DNA from: Haemaphysalis longicornis
Taxonomy: Eukaryota > Arthropoda > Arachnida > Ixodida > Ixodidae
Length of the DNA: 64,000 bases
Assembly: GCA_013339765.2 (NCBI GenBank)
Contig: JABSTR010000950.1
Span: 930,001 to 994,000, forward strand
Reading direction: 5' to 3'
Position 1 is the stretch's first letter; every line of letters begins with the position of its first letter. The translations under genes were made by a program, and so were the position numbers. Shown piece after piece: positions 33,500 to 44,305 of the stretch. The notes beneath the pieces are model-generated. The model made no database searches. It saw only the letters and a list, made by a program, of their open reading frames with translations, and was not told where the DNA came from.

Positions 33500-33614
33500 C
33501 GGATAGGAATCTACTTTTAAGCTCTGAGCGGGCGAATTAGCCCCCTTCTTGCTCGATTCCTGGCCAATCCCCCGCGTGGGTATGCGCCATGAGACGTGGA
33601 ACAACAACAACAAG
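33500..33614 (+). mobile_element. LINE 3' end with (CAA)n tail
   Basis: Contains TTCCTGGCCAATCCCCCGCG and TGGGTATGCGCCA, the short motif shared with 7162, 20481 and 43939, then ends in ACAACAACAACAA at 33600-33613. From memory, such hairpin-plus-tail ends occur on arthropod LINEs. The body upstream has decayed. Confidence 0.55.
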
Positions 33615-33997
33615 ATCGAGAAGGGATCGAGGGCAACCAGTGGATAGTCTACCCCGAGGTAGCCTGGCGGACCAGCGGCAGTCGCCCGGATTGCGGGAGC
33701 GCTACCCCAAGCACTGCCCGTGTTCCCGCCGACCAGCTTCTTCGTCACGTCGTCATGGCGCCGTGACTGTGTTCGGATGCCTGGGCCACGCCGCGTCAAT
33801 GACAACAACCGCCAGTGGTAGTCGCCTTCGACGGGAGCTTCCTCTCGCCGCCGCCAAAATTGTGAGGCCCATTGTGCAATTTCCCGCGGCTTGGACTCGG
33901 ACTCTTCTGGCTTTGAGAGTGTGTTCGCGTGCTACACCTGACTTGGCGACTTCTTTATTCATTTTTTCTTCTTCCTTTTCTACCTTTTTTTTATAAA

Positions 33998-34858
33998 TAC
34001 AGTTGATCCCCTTTATAAGAGACACGTACCGGGGAGCAGTTTCTGTCTCTTATACGAGATGTCTCTTGTAAGCAGGGTACCATGTTTTCACTTACTAATC
34101 AGACCCTAGTATATTGTGGGCACCGTATGACTAAAATAAGCTCAAAATAATGCGACAGCATGTTGCAAAAGATTCATTCTAATTTATGTTTGGCCCCCAA
34201 AATTTATGAAGCAGTTCTGAATCTTTGTTTGCTTCATGGCTGTATTTACAACCCATTCTGCAAGCTTTTTTCCTTTCGCTGTTTGTGGAAGATGAATCGT
34301 AGATGTTGAGTTCACAAGCCTGATGAATAGCCAGAGCGCAGAGCTTCTTCCGCTGTGTGCTCATGCTATTCATTACGCTAGCAGGACTCAACATCTGCGA
34401 TGCTTCTTGATTGGGAGCTACGCGAGTGGGAGAGCCCGCATGTGCGGTCGTGCTCCAATGGATGGCAGTAAGCTTCAACCACTTCTGTAAGTTGCATTTC
34501 CATTGGCAGGGCTTCTCATTGTCATTTCATAGCTGACTGAACCACTGTGTTTGCTGAAGTTATAATAAATAGCGACTGCAGGTGTCTGTCGTCCACCTGT
34601 GCTTCCACAATGGAAGCAAAGGCAATTAGTGACTGGTGGCACTGCATCTGAAGTTAAAATGTATGTTACCAGCGAGATTATTGAATAAAGTTCAAGGATG
34701 ACTTGTCCCTTATAACCAACCGTCTTCTACATCTGAGGTCTGTTATAAAAGAGGTCGATTTAATGGGAAAGATAGGGCAGCCAACCATGTGGGTGAATAG
34801 TGTCTCTTATATCCATTGTCTCTTACATCGATGTCTCTTATAACGAGGTTCAACTGTA
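33998..34858. mobile_element. pogo/Tigger-like MITE, 857 bp, TA-flanked
   Basis: The left end CAGTTGATCCCCTTTATAAG (34000 onward) and the reverse complement of the right end CAGTTGAACCTCGTTATAAG (ending 34856) match at 16 of 20 positions and then share AGACA. Both sides are flanked by TA (33998-33999, 34857-34858). CAGTTGAACCTCG is the classic start of pogo/Tigger elements. Subterminal TGTCTCTTATA-type repeats occur twice at the left end and three times at the right. The interior has no transposase frame. It is nested in the 2.37-kb insertion. Confidence 0.85.
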
Positions 34859-35390
34859 GTTCCGTTTTGCAATATGGACCCCTGCCTCGTCACTTGTGAG
34901 CCGCTCCCACTACGGCCCTGAACCTGCCATAGCATCACACAAGTTGTATCAACGTTCGTTTGAGAGAGCATGAATTGCAATTAAACAGCCCCCATGATCC
35001 CATCTTTCTTCACGTTGTACTAAGTGCAGGGCATGCGAACTTGATTTTCCTGCCATTGACATTTCATTTAGGCCCCTTGAACCAACGCCCCGAATTATGG
35101 AAGCGTTCCACATAGCAGAAAGAGGAGACAAGTGTGTCTTCATCCCAAAGAGACCGCATATCTGCGTGGGCCTTGACTGTAGCCGGTGTCTATTAGTTGC
35201 CTTATCGCCGTGGCTTTCGTAAACTTGTTTCGCCCATTCGCAGTCTCTTTTATTGTTTTGTTTTAAGTGATTATATTCAGCCTTCTTGATATTAAAGTTT
35301 AGTTTTTAGACCAGCGGCTGTCCGTGTGTTCCATTTCCTTTGCCTATATTTATTTCGCGCAGGTTTCATCCAAGGATAAGCCTATCTCTC

Positions 35391-36713
35391 CCCGCCATGG
35401 GGCCGCTGCTCCGTGCCGGGTGCTTGCGGAAGGGTGTGTGGTTTGACCTCCAGATCTCAAGGTCAAAACTGGTCACCCCGCGAAGACTACCCGAAGTAGC
35501 GTAGTGTAGCTTTCGCTACAAAACATGCAGAGCAACAAGATCATTCGCGTAATGTTTCGCGTACTTACGTGGAACACAGGAAATTAAGTGGATAGTACCG
35601 TTCGTTGCTTTTATACTGCTCACGTCTCTTTCAGGACCTTCTACTTAAGCCTACCAAAAAGGCGTAGTTTTTCCTGTCGTGTTCCCCATAAAAGCCTATG
35701 CTTTATTTATTGTCATGTTCTTCTTTGGACAGGATGTTATTTCCATTTAGCGTTGCACGAAGGGCGTTTGTTCTTCCTAGCTACGAGGAACGTTTTTGCA
35801 AAAAACGTTCCTCTTAAATGGGGCTACCAGGTTAAAAGTGTCTTTAGGAGCGATACAAATTTATTTTGGTCCATAAACTGTTCGCAGCTCTAGAATTCGC
35901 GGTAACGAGGCTTCACTCAAAGCGGGAAAAGAAAATTCGTGTTGAGCTGCATTCCCAGTCATGCCAGCCTTGTTCTGATCACAGGGAATTTACAACGTTT
36001 TCCTTGTGAAAAAAGTAAAAATCTCCTAGCGGTTTCTACTCGGTAATCAGGTGCTTCTTTCTATGCTATTACACGTTTCGTTTCTTTATTTTTCCCCTGA
36101 TCTTCTGTAGTCAGTTTCTTTGCCTGCACGCTTTGTGTATAGGACTCTAAGCGTTTCGCTCGGCGAGCCTCGCTAGAGGGATTAAACACCCGTCTTTATC
36201 AATTAACAATTTTATAGCCCAGCAGGCACTGCAAATATTTCACACTTGCAGTTGTCTTCTCCTGAAGGGCGTATTGCATGATGGATAAGTTCGTAAGTTC
36301 GGTTACGAAATAAAGAGTTGCCAAACTGCTCCGATTTGTTTTTTTAACAGCGAAGCTGTTTAGCGATTCGTTGATTCCGGCGTTTCAAAAAACTCAGTAT
36401 AACAGTACAAAGAAAAGAGATCAGTGGCACTGGCAGGATTCCAGCCTATGTCTTGTAGATCTACGGAGTTCGATTCAGTGGTCTTGGGCACTCGGCTACG
36501 ACCGTGAGTTAGTACTCGAGAGTCAAACGGCTTACTCACTCGGCAGTGACTGTGGAGAGCGGAATCACGTCACCTGCTCGACACAGAACACGTGATTGGG
36601 TACACGTCGCACCTGCGGGCGCCTAGCTTAAATGTGCGCATTCTGTTCGTTCGTTCTGTGTCTTCGATTCCCTTCTTCGCCGTTATAGCAACGGAAATGG
36701 AGAAAAGGTCGTT
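35391..36713. other. No recognisable gene
   Basis: A palindromic AACAGCGAAGCTGTT lies at 36347-36361, and a similar AACAGC..GCTGTT block occurs near 20707-20721 (plus strand AACAGCTTCGCTGTT), hinting at a shared repeat end. No coding region is supported. Confidence 0.5.
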
Positions 36714-36840
36714 GCGGCAGCGAAGAAGAAGCAAATCGGCTGCAATCGAGGACTGAAACGTTCATGACGGTGTGAAGGTTGCGTATAGCTTCGCTGCATT
36801 CAAGTTTTACGCGTTACTCTGAGCGCCCTTTTTTTTTTTA
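36714..36840 (+). repeat. Dispersed repeat B, copy 2
   Basis: Plus-strand counterpart of 6834-7002, ending in GAGCGCCC and a T-run. Confidence 0.7.
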
Positions 36841-38942
36841 GAAGTTGAGAACACGAATTGCCACGAGAGTTAATTTTAAAATTTCAATGAAACTTCTTGA
36901 ACTCCCTTAAACAGCTAGGGAAGGGCAACTCCACACCACTAGGGAGCGTATATGGGCGCATCTTTTTGCCTGCGAGGGGCTTCTAAAACGCTGCACGGTA
37001 CTACTGGTTAGCGCGCTTAGGCCGCTGGCTCGTGCGTATGCGGCTCACGACCGGCGCCTAATGCGGCGTGAGATATGCGGTGCGACAAGAGGGGCGCTCC
37101 CAGCGGGGTCCCGGATCCATTGCTTCTGCTTGTTTTGGCGCCAGCACGCGGCAGGCGCATTCGAAGCTTGCAGGCCAGCCTCCTCCGATTTGCTCTTGAG
37201 ATGTCAGCTGCTTCGAGTCTCACTTATGGCTTGCTGCTTTCTGGTGAATCCCTGTCTGTACCGGTAACTAGATTTTGAAGTCATAATGCAATGCTGATAA
37301 GGCGCAAATTGCAGCGCATGCGCTGCAGGAGGAGGGGGACAGGGATATTTCACCCATGCATAAACCATCGTTTTAGCCAAGCGATACGAGGCACTAGGAT
37401 TGGCACAGGAGCAAATGGCCTGTGCTGTGCACCTGGTAAACGAGAGCGATAGAATATGGTGTTGTTAAAGCATGATCACCGGTTCGTCGGGTTAACGTGA
37501 AATCAATGAAGTATGAAATACAACAACCTTCGTTTAACCTCGCATTGTTGTGGCCTGACTTGCTCCCGTGCTTACGCGCTTTCTGGAAACAGTGGTTTGC
37601 ATAACGAAGTAAGTTTTTGCTCCCACCATACTAAGGCTGAGCGAAATGTTAGTAATGTGCCCGAACCGTAAGAAACCTGCCGAGAATTCAGATAAACGAT
37701 TACAGACGTTGAGAGTCTGAATTCGAAGCTTCATACAAGAAAGGTACCTGTGAACGTTCACGCTAAGCAGTGTCTGCATGCTGTAGTTGGAAATCGCAAG
37801 TAATTGAGGCTACCAGGGGATTATAAAGTTCACCATTAAACAAGCCTAATGAGCATGGTAGAAATTGTTTGCAATCTTTAATCAGGATTTCTCTTTTTTT
37901 TTCGCCACACTCGCGTCTCAGATCAGTACACCTGCACTTCGTCGAGGCAGCAGTACTTGCGTCATGTTGCCGCACCAACCGACGTAGCTACGTGTGTACG
38001 TATCGATACCAAAGTTACTGATGTCAGTTCAAAAGCAGGGTTCTATGCAGCTTAAACTCGAAAAATTTGGTCTGTCTGTCTGTCTGTCCCTCCGTCCGTC
38101 CGTCTCTTCGTTCAGCCACCCAGCCTAATTGGTAAAAGAATTCTGAAAAGGGAATTTTATTTACGCACAACCTTTCCCTAAATATGGTAGCATACTTACT
38201 AAATGTCAACATTGTTGACAGAAAAGACAACATTAAGCATATTTCAGCCAAAATGTCAAGGCATAACTGGTGCTAGGCATTGTTCTTTTAATAGAAAATA
38301 GATGTGCATTTGGTATTTTCAGCAGCACATAAAGAAATACGCATTGAAAAGAACATTTTGACACAAAATACAAAAAAAGCTCGCGCCCAAGCCTAGCCCT
38401 CGTGGTGGCTTTACATGTAACAGTAACGAAAGGTTCGAATAGATAGTGTGCAACCAGTGGACAGAGGGCAAATGGAATTGACTTGAGCAAAACTTCACCG
38501 TGTTTGTCGCGAGAGGAGTGAGACTCGATAGAAGAAAGAGCGGAGCAGAGAGCACATCATTTACCTAGCAGGGGCGGCAGTCTTGCGGCGGAATTTGCAG
38601 CGAAGTACGCAGAGGCGCGGTTAATTTCTTTATTGCGCAGCACTTAAGCGCCCGCTCCTGTGGTTTGACGGTGCCGTTGTTTCTCGTTGTACTCGAGTGA
38701 ACGAAGGGGACACCGAAGACAGACGAGACGCAAGGAGCAGGAAAGCGTAGGAGGAAGATATGGTGAAAGTGTGAGGGGGAGGGCGGTATGCCGAGACGGC
38801 GCGAGGCATTCTCTCCAGCGGCGACGCGCTGCGAGATAACCGGGAGAACGAAGAGACCACCGAAGATAGAGCGAGCAGGAATGCGGAGGATGAAAGTATG
38901 ACGAAAGGCGCGAGACAAGGTCCCCTGCGGCGACGCGCTACA
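36841..38942. other. No recognisable gene
   Basis: Contains a small TCTG/TCCG microsatellite at 38071-38105 and GC-rich sequence after 38560. Short frames on both strands without domains. Confidence 0.6.
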
Positions 38943-39598
38943 GTTTTGCCATAGCGTCTAGTGTACGCTAACGCTACGGCAGCGGTTACCGGAACCCGAC
39001 TGCGCATGCGCGCGTGTGGAGGGCGAGGAGGTCGTCCATCAGCAGAACGAATGCGAGGGCTCGGCGAGGCATAGGCGACCGTGCCAGCGGAACGAATGCG
39101 CACCCGCCGCCGTAGGGTCAGCGTATGCTAGCCGCTATGCTAAAACTCTCTTACATCGCGCGCCTTCGTGCGTTCGGTGATGCGGCGATCACTTGTGAGA
39201 CGCAGCAGGTATACGCCGTCATCCAGAAGACTGCAGTTCTCCCTGCGCACAAATTTCCAATTAGGGAGTGTCATATTCGTCAGCCAAATTTTTTTGTTCG
39301 GTTACTCTCTTGCCGTCACGGCATCTTTTGTACTTTTGGGCGTGTGTAGCACCACATGTTGCTACGACGCTAGGAGATATTAGAGCGTTTTAGCATAGCG
39401 GGTACCGTCCGCTAACGCTGCGGCGACGGGTAGCGCGGCCCGACTGGGCAGGTGCAAATCCGTTCCAGTAGGGTGGATTTGTTCCGCGGGCCGGCCTTCA
39501 CCATGCCCGCGCATTCTCTCCGCTGAGGGGCAACCTCCTCGCCCTACCACTCGGGTTCCGGTAACCCGCCGCCGTAGCGTGAGCCTCCGCTAGTTTGG
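38943..39598. mobile_element. Two hairpin MITE-like units around a shared repeat
   Basis: Hairpin 1 has arms 38943-38986 and 39102-39146; both carry GTTTT.GCATAGCG-, TACGCT-A-C and CTACGGC.GCGG-type blocks when one arm is reverse complemented. Hairpin 2 has arms 39387-39430 and about 39550-39598 with the same blocks (GCTAACGCTGCGGCG / CTCACGCTACGGCGGCGG). In addition CCGCTATGCTAAAACTCTCT at 39132 and its near reverse complement ending at 39401 bound the middle segment 39147-39386, which itself resembles 47990-48170. The units look like repeated insertions of one palindromic family into itself. Confidence 0.6.
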
Positions 39599-40460
39599 TG
39601 AAAGTTTGCCTACGCTTAAGATATCACAGCCTGCCGTTTATCGATACGTACTGGATGATTTGGATGCGTCTTTTCCCTTGCGCTAAAAGACCCGCACAGA
39701 CAGGCGAGCAGGAGCACCATGTGGTCTATAGTCTTTGTTCTTGTAACCCGAGTCAGCACAGTGTTTTCACATTTCAGTCACTATCAGTGAACCACGCGCA
39801 CAGACGGCCCAGCCGCCGCTGGGCGAAAAGGCGCAGGCGAAGCAGCTGTTTCATCTTCCCTGAGTAACCTGGCACCTCAGAGGCGAAGCTTCGAGCAAGC
39901 GAAGCGATAAGAAACGCGCAGCCATCGCGCCGGCGGCTGAATGTCAATGCTACGCGATGAATGACCTTGAAAGCTGTAGCGCAGTAGAGCTTTCGCTTTA
40001 AAACAGATAAAATAGTTTGTAAGAAAGCGAATGATTATGGCAAAGTCTTAATGTGTTCATGTTAGAGTTCGCAACTAAATCCAGTGGTTTACGTGCAAGA
40101 TTAGTGGGCCCATGCAAAATAGAATGGCGAAAAAAAAAAGCAAATACATCAACCTGGTGCAGTAGTTCGGGCAGGGCGACAGCTGCAGCGCCGTATTGGG
40201 AATTTGTGTAGACGCTTGCGCTGTCCATTGCATTGGTGGCCGGAGTATTGAACTTTCACGGATCACTCTCCCAGCGGGAAAAACCTTTTTAGAAGATCGC
40301 TGCAATGCGCTATCGCCGTGTCGCGAATCCTTTCGAGCCAATTACGAACTCGATCGAGAGCCGTTACAATCCCCGTCACTCTCACTTACGTGCAAACGGG
40401 CAGGCTCATTACTATAGGCCCGGTTGTGCGAGGGAAAAAAGACAGTCTGAACGAGTTGCA
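39599..40460. other. No recognisable gene
   Basis: Short frames only. AGCTTTCGCTTTAAAAC near 39987 resembles AGCTTTCGCTACAAAAC near 35508, probably a minor repeat end. Confidence 0.5.
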
Positions 40461-40851
40461 GACAGTTCATCGAACGCCGTTACATCGAACGCCACTTCAT
40501 AGAAGCCGTTTCATCGAATGCCGTTTGGTAGAAGGACGTTTCATTAGAGGACATTTCATCGAATTTGGTTGTGCCTAATGAAGCGGGGCTTTCAGAGCGC
40601 ATGGATAGAAATAAATGATATTATTTTTTCGAGGGCTACTATCTTCATACTTTTAGTTGTGACTCTGCAAACTGTGCACTTTTAATGCGGTAGAAACTGA
40701 TTTCCTTTGTTCAAGCATGGGACCAAAGGCAGTGGCACGCGGACACGCTTTGATGAGTTCGCAAGATGCTGGCATCTACATAAGCGAATCGGCTAACGTT
40801 ATTTGACAACGGCGTCAAAAATGACATTGACAACTATACATTGTCGACAGA

Positions 40852-41160
40852 ATGGTCGACTGCAGAGTGTATTGGGCGTGTGAGTGCTACATCCAGTGCA
40901 GAGGCCGCGTGGTAACTATTCAAGAAGGGCAAGCCGACCAACAAGTACGCAGAACTCAAGAACATAACCACGCTCCAGACAGCACAAGGGTGAAGGTCCT
41001 TCGTGCTTACGAAGCTTTAAAACGTATGGCTGCTCGCACTACTAGCGCTCCTGTTCAGATCGTCCATGTAAGTACATTCCGGAGGTACTTTCATGCGCCA
41101 AGCTTCTCAGCGCATTCTTTTTTTACCTACGCCGCAAGTTTCCTGTTTCCTGAGCGCTGA
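40852..41160 (+). pseudogene. FLYWCH-type zinc finger part of a MULE transposase
   Basis: The frame begins MVDCRVYWACECYIQCRGRV (the YW.C....C.GR core, Cys10 and Cys16) and continues to RRTQEHNHAPDSTRV with the HNH ligands at 38-40. FLYWCH fingers have the pattern W.C....C.AR......HNH and often sit at the N terminus of MULE transposases of animals. The segment then runs into KVLRAYEALKRMAARTTSAP. A GTAAGT at 41068-41073, after VQIVH, is a possible splice donor; past it the frame loses any resemblance. The N-terminal part of the finger (the FL of FLYWCH) is not readable. Confidence 0.7.
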
Positions 41161-41368
41161 AGGACGCCAAGCCATTCCATGCCACGAAACGCTGAGAATT
41201 CGGTTATTAACAGGGCACAAACGTCACTGTTCGCCAGCCGCATGGCAGTGAAAGGAATTACGTCGTCGGAAAGCCACGCCAGCTGCCCGGTGGACTAGTG
41301 ATCCGCGCGCCACCCCGGTTTCCCCTTGCCTTCCGGTCGGTCGCTTAGCGGAAATAGGGTTACCGCGT

Positions 41369-41818
41369 GGAAATAATTCCGTAGAGAGCTGGCACAGCAG
41401 CTCCTCAAAAGTTGTTGAAGCCTCCCATCCTGGCGTTTGGCGGTTCATCAGCCGCCTACAACAGGGGCAAAAAGCTACGGACGACCGTCTGGAAGCCCTC
41501 CTGCGTAGCCAGCAGCCGCCGAAGCAGAGGAAGGGTGTGCTGGCCAAAGAAGCGGCGCTCGAGCGCATCTCGAACAACGTGAGACATGCCTATGAAGGAC
41601 TTTGTGATGGCAATTGCTCATCAATTGAAACAGTGACTGCGTTTTCGGACACTTTTAACTTATGGTCTAATGCAGTTGCATATACAGCTCGCATCGTCAT
41701 TGCAAAATATTTTGTCTTCATGATTTTAGTGCGCCCTAAAAATGTCTGCCTTCTGGCAATTGGACCTATAATCAGTAATCACTATACGGAAAGTGGCAGT
41801 GCAAAGACTTGTTCTTGA
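41369..41818 (+). pseudogene. MULE transposase C-terminal block
   Basis: Open in one frame: NNSVESWHSSSSKVVEASHP then GVWRFISRLQQGQKATDDRL and later RSQQPPKQRKGVLAKEAALE. It resembles the NN.VE.WH......HP..W.FI..L....... G..P..+++ tail that follows the catalytic domain in FLYWCH-type MULE transposases. It is in a different frame from the zinc finger at 40852, with about 200 bp between them: either an intron (donor at 41068) or an internal deletion. The catalytic DDE region of about 250 codons is absent, so this copy is a deletion derivative. Confidence 0.65.
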
Positions 41819-42064
41819 AAGAGACGCGGTTTTCTTACGCGACCCTTAATTATAAAGCCTTTAGTCCTTTATGCATCTCTTTAGGAAGAGAAAACATTTC
41901 TAGCACCAATACTCATTGCGACCGCAGCTTCCGAATCGATAAAACGGGCGACGTCACTTCGATGAAACGGCGTTCGATGAAAAGGTTTCGATGAAAAGGT
42001 TTCGATGAAACGGGCATGCCTTCGATGAAACGGCGTTCGATGAAACGGCGCTCGATGAATTGTC

Positions 42065-43513
42065 ACGTACCCAGTCTGCACAACTGCAGGTAATTTAGGA
42101 AACAGCCTTTCAATCCGATTGACGCTCTTCGCACTTATTTGGCCCCTGCAATGCCGCTTTTTCTTTCACGTGTCACAGCTACATTATTTGGTGCCACTTT
42201 GCCGATACCACGTCTTTATACACACACGAGCACGCACGTACGCACATGCATTCGCACGCTCATAAATATCCCATCTACATGGATAGACCTTTTGCCATTG
42301 TCTCGAGGAGAACGTATAAGCGTGAAAATGTATTCTTACGAGGGGTGCATTTTATAACGCCTCGTGCCTTGGGAACGAGTAAAGTGGTTCAGCGCAATAG
42401 ACGTGACAATAAGGGTGTCCATAAATCATGGAGGCCTCATCGTAACGGTGGCCTTAGCCTGACGCCGTCGACTGGGAACAGCCGGCCGTTCATTCCTCCA
42501 GGCGACTGGGCAGCGGCGATTGAGGGCGGCCAACAGATTGATCTTTGCCCTCATGCACACTGCTAGGTGTTCGGCTGCGGTCCCTGCGATCGTGCCTGGC
42601 ATTTAGGAGTGGGCGGATGGCGCAGAATACAAAGCTAAGAGGGCATGCAGCTGTAGACACTCCGGATTCCGACGGGAATGGACGTTGATGTCGCCGAAGG
42701 AATCTCCGAGGGCCTTTGTAAATACTTACACTGCGGTCAGCCGAGATGTTGTTCTACTCCGTACATATACTTCGACTGAGGGCAGAGCCCACCGGATCAT
42801 TCCTTGCACGCTTTTACGACTGACGAAAAAATGGCATGCTGCCTCGCCGACACATATGCGCACTGCATGGCAGCCGATTCGCTCGACCGCGTATGCGACG
42901 TGCTTTCAGTAAGGGCTTCTGTTGACACGCGAACATAAAACATACGATAAGGCAGCACGAACGGAAGAAGTAAATGTAATAAAGTATTCGAGGAGTTGGC
43001 AGTGGGCGAGGCGACGATCGATTGCTTAGGAAAAGTGTTCACATTGTTTCTTTATACCGTTCGTCGCCTGTTGAGGGAGTTATCTGAAATCCACAACGCC
43101 GCTCCGTTACTGGGCCGCGTACGACATGCCGGAGCGCGGTGGTTTAGCGTGCTGCGCGTGGCGACCAATCATGCGGTTTCCAGTGATTCCCTTTGGGCTC
43201 ACAGCAATCGTACCCCAAATGCTATACTTTAATTATTATGATCCCTATTTTTCCTCTGCCACCAATCTCAGAAATTTGACCTAGCGTTCGAAAAGGAGCG
43301 AACGTACCTGCCCACCCTGAAGGCAAGAAAACAAAAATTGGCCCATCCAACGCATACACTCTAAGAAGTCCCCGTAGGTCGTCTTCACCACAAGGCTCCA
43401 GAAAGACCAATGGAAGTGGCGTAGTGTGCAAATTCGGCGAATGACGAAGCCCAACATATGATTTGACTAATAAACGTGCATGTGTGCAAGGTTTGAAAAC
43501 TGCGCTTGAGGTT
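42065..43513. other. No recognisable gene
   Basis: Frames up to about 140 codons on both strands with no domain. Confidence 0.6.
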
Positions 43514-43660
43514 ACTAAGGACACACTTGAAAGGAATACAAACGGACGACGTGGACAGCACGAGCTGTCGTGCTGTTGAGCTCGTTGAGCTCGAGCTCGA
43601 GCTGTCGAGCTCGTGCTGTCCACGTCGTCCGTTTGTATTCCTTTCAAGTGTGTCCTTAGT
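43514..43660. repeat. Perfect 53-bp inverted repeat, 41-nt loop
   Basis: Arms 43514-43566 and 43608-43660 are exact reverse complements over 53 bp (ACTAAGGACACACTTGAAAG ... CAGCACGAGCT). The 41-nt loop is itself rich in GAGCTCGAGCTC palindromes. Three CAAGTGTGTCCT-type units follow to 43695. No TSD was recognised. RNA read through it would be a near-perfect double-stranded hairpin. It may be a MITE, a replication or repair product, or an assembly artefact. Confidence 0.97.
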
Positions 43661-43689
43661 GTGTACTCAAGTGTGTCCTCAAGTGTGTC

Positions 43690-43815
43690 CTTAGACTACG
43701 GATTACTTTCTACTACCTGGGCACCTCTAACGCGCCCCGAAATCTCCATACAGACTGGTGTTCCGCTTTTCGCCTCCATTGAAAAATTGCGCCCACCTCC
43801 CTGCGAGGGGAACCC
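43690..43815 (-). mobile_element. Ruka-like SINE, degenerate body fragment
   Basis: Minus strand; only the body is left: TCCATTGAAAAATTG-, GAAAAGCG-, GGAGATTTCGGGGCG- and GGTAG..AGTAA-type blocks occur in family order. Head and tail are missing. Confidence 0.5.
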
Positions 43816-43938
43816 TCTGTAGATGCGACGCATCGTGGGGTTAACTTGGTGTTTCCGTTGGATTGATTCTGAAATCGCGTGAAACGTGTCGGGAACGCGT
43901 GTGATTATTATGTTTTATGATTATTATTATGTTTTATT

Positions 43939-44012
43939 GGCCAATCTTGGTCAATCTCTCTAAGTGGTATGCTTGGGGCTTCGCTGTCGCAACGACCATT
44001 ACTCCATCATTG
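43939..44012 (+). repeat. CAATCTC motif fused to repeat B fragment
   Basis: GGCCAATCTTGGTCAATCTC with TAAGTGG.TATGCTTGG (the motif of 7162 and 20481), followed from 43979 by CTTCGCTGTCGCAACGACC, matching 6980-7000 on the plus strand. At 6980-7241 the two parts occur in the same strand but reversed order and further apart. Confidence 0.55.
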
Positions 44013-44096
44013 TTGCTGTAAGTGGGAGCTTCTTTTCTTTTATTGCAAGTGTTAATCATTGCCCCATCATGCGTTGTATCAGTAGCTTCTTGACGT

Positions 44097-44240
44097 AGTT
44101 TGAATGAGTCAAGGGTATAAGGCGCTTTCGTAGCATTTGATTCTGTCTCGGTTTTGTGTCGCAGTGGGAACGTTCCGCCCACAGGGTCGTGGGATCGAAA
44201 CCGGGCGCCGCTAACTATTATTTTTTTTATAGTGTAGGGG
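44097..44240 (+). mobile_element. tRNA-like dispersed repeat D, copy 1
   Basis: Matches 62742-62900: TTTGAATGAGTCAA, TATAAGGCGC, TTCGTAGC, TTCTGT.TCGG, then a tRNA-like core with TGTCGCAGTGGGAAC (A box) and GGTCGTGGGATCGAAACCGG (B box), then TATT-T-run-ATAGTGTAGGGG. This suggests a second tRNA-derived SINE family. This copy is shortened between the boxes. Confidence 0.6.
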
Positions 44241-44305
44241 GAGGGGTGTGGACGGACAACGCCGTATGGAGGGACAAGGCGAGTGAATGAGATGCAGTCG
44301 CATCT

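Larger units (their letters stand above)
32997..35390. mobile_element. 2.37-kb insertion with 11-bp TSD and inverted ends
   Basis: GCCTATCTCTC stands at 32997-33007 and 35380-35390, bounding 33008-35379. A 57-bp imperfect inverted repeat (33046-33102 versus 35322-35378; both with TTGGATGAAACC, GCGCGAA and TGGAACACA) lies at the right terminus but starts 38 bp inside the left one. Nested inside are a LINE 3' end (to 33614) and a pogo-like MITE (34000-34856). No transposase is visible. Continuity of the tandem duplication across the insert independently proves that something was inserted. The family is unknown. Confidence 0.75.
40461..42064 (+). mobile_element. MULE-like transposon with tandem-repeat inverted termini
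   Basis: The left terminus (40461-40566) is a tandem array of a roughly 15-bp unit, consensus GTTTCATCGAACGCC, about seven imperfect copies. The right terminus (41936-42064) is the reverse complement: units TTCGATGAAACGGCG and TTCGATGAAAAGGT. The outermost ends match as inverted repeats: GACAGTTCATCGAACGCCGT on the left versus GACAATTCATCGAGCGCCGT read inward from the right. Inside, the plus strand carries a FLYWCH-type zinc finger and a MULE-like C-terminal block. Mutator-like elements move by a DDE transposase; here the catalytic middle is missing. No clear 8-10 bp target duplication could be found, so exact ends are uncertain. Confidence 0.75.

Noticed and set aside
34030..34080. CTGTCTCTTATAC resembles the Tn5 mosaic end used in sequencing libraries
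   Set aside because: The same TGTCTCTTATA unit recurs five times as subterminal repeats of the pogo-like MITE, on both sides, so adaptor contamination is not needed to explain it.
36420..36500. tRNA-like segment with AGTTCGATTCAGTGG
   Set aside because: The B-box-like string is isolated; no acceptor or anticodon stem forms around it.
39998..40341. Minus-strand YTNSQYG resembling an RNase H TDSQY motif
   Set aside because: A single short motif in a frame without the other RNase H motifs.
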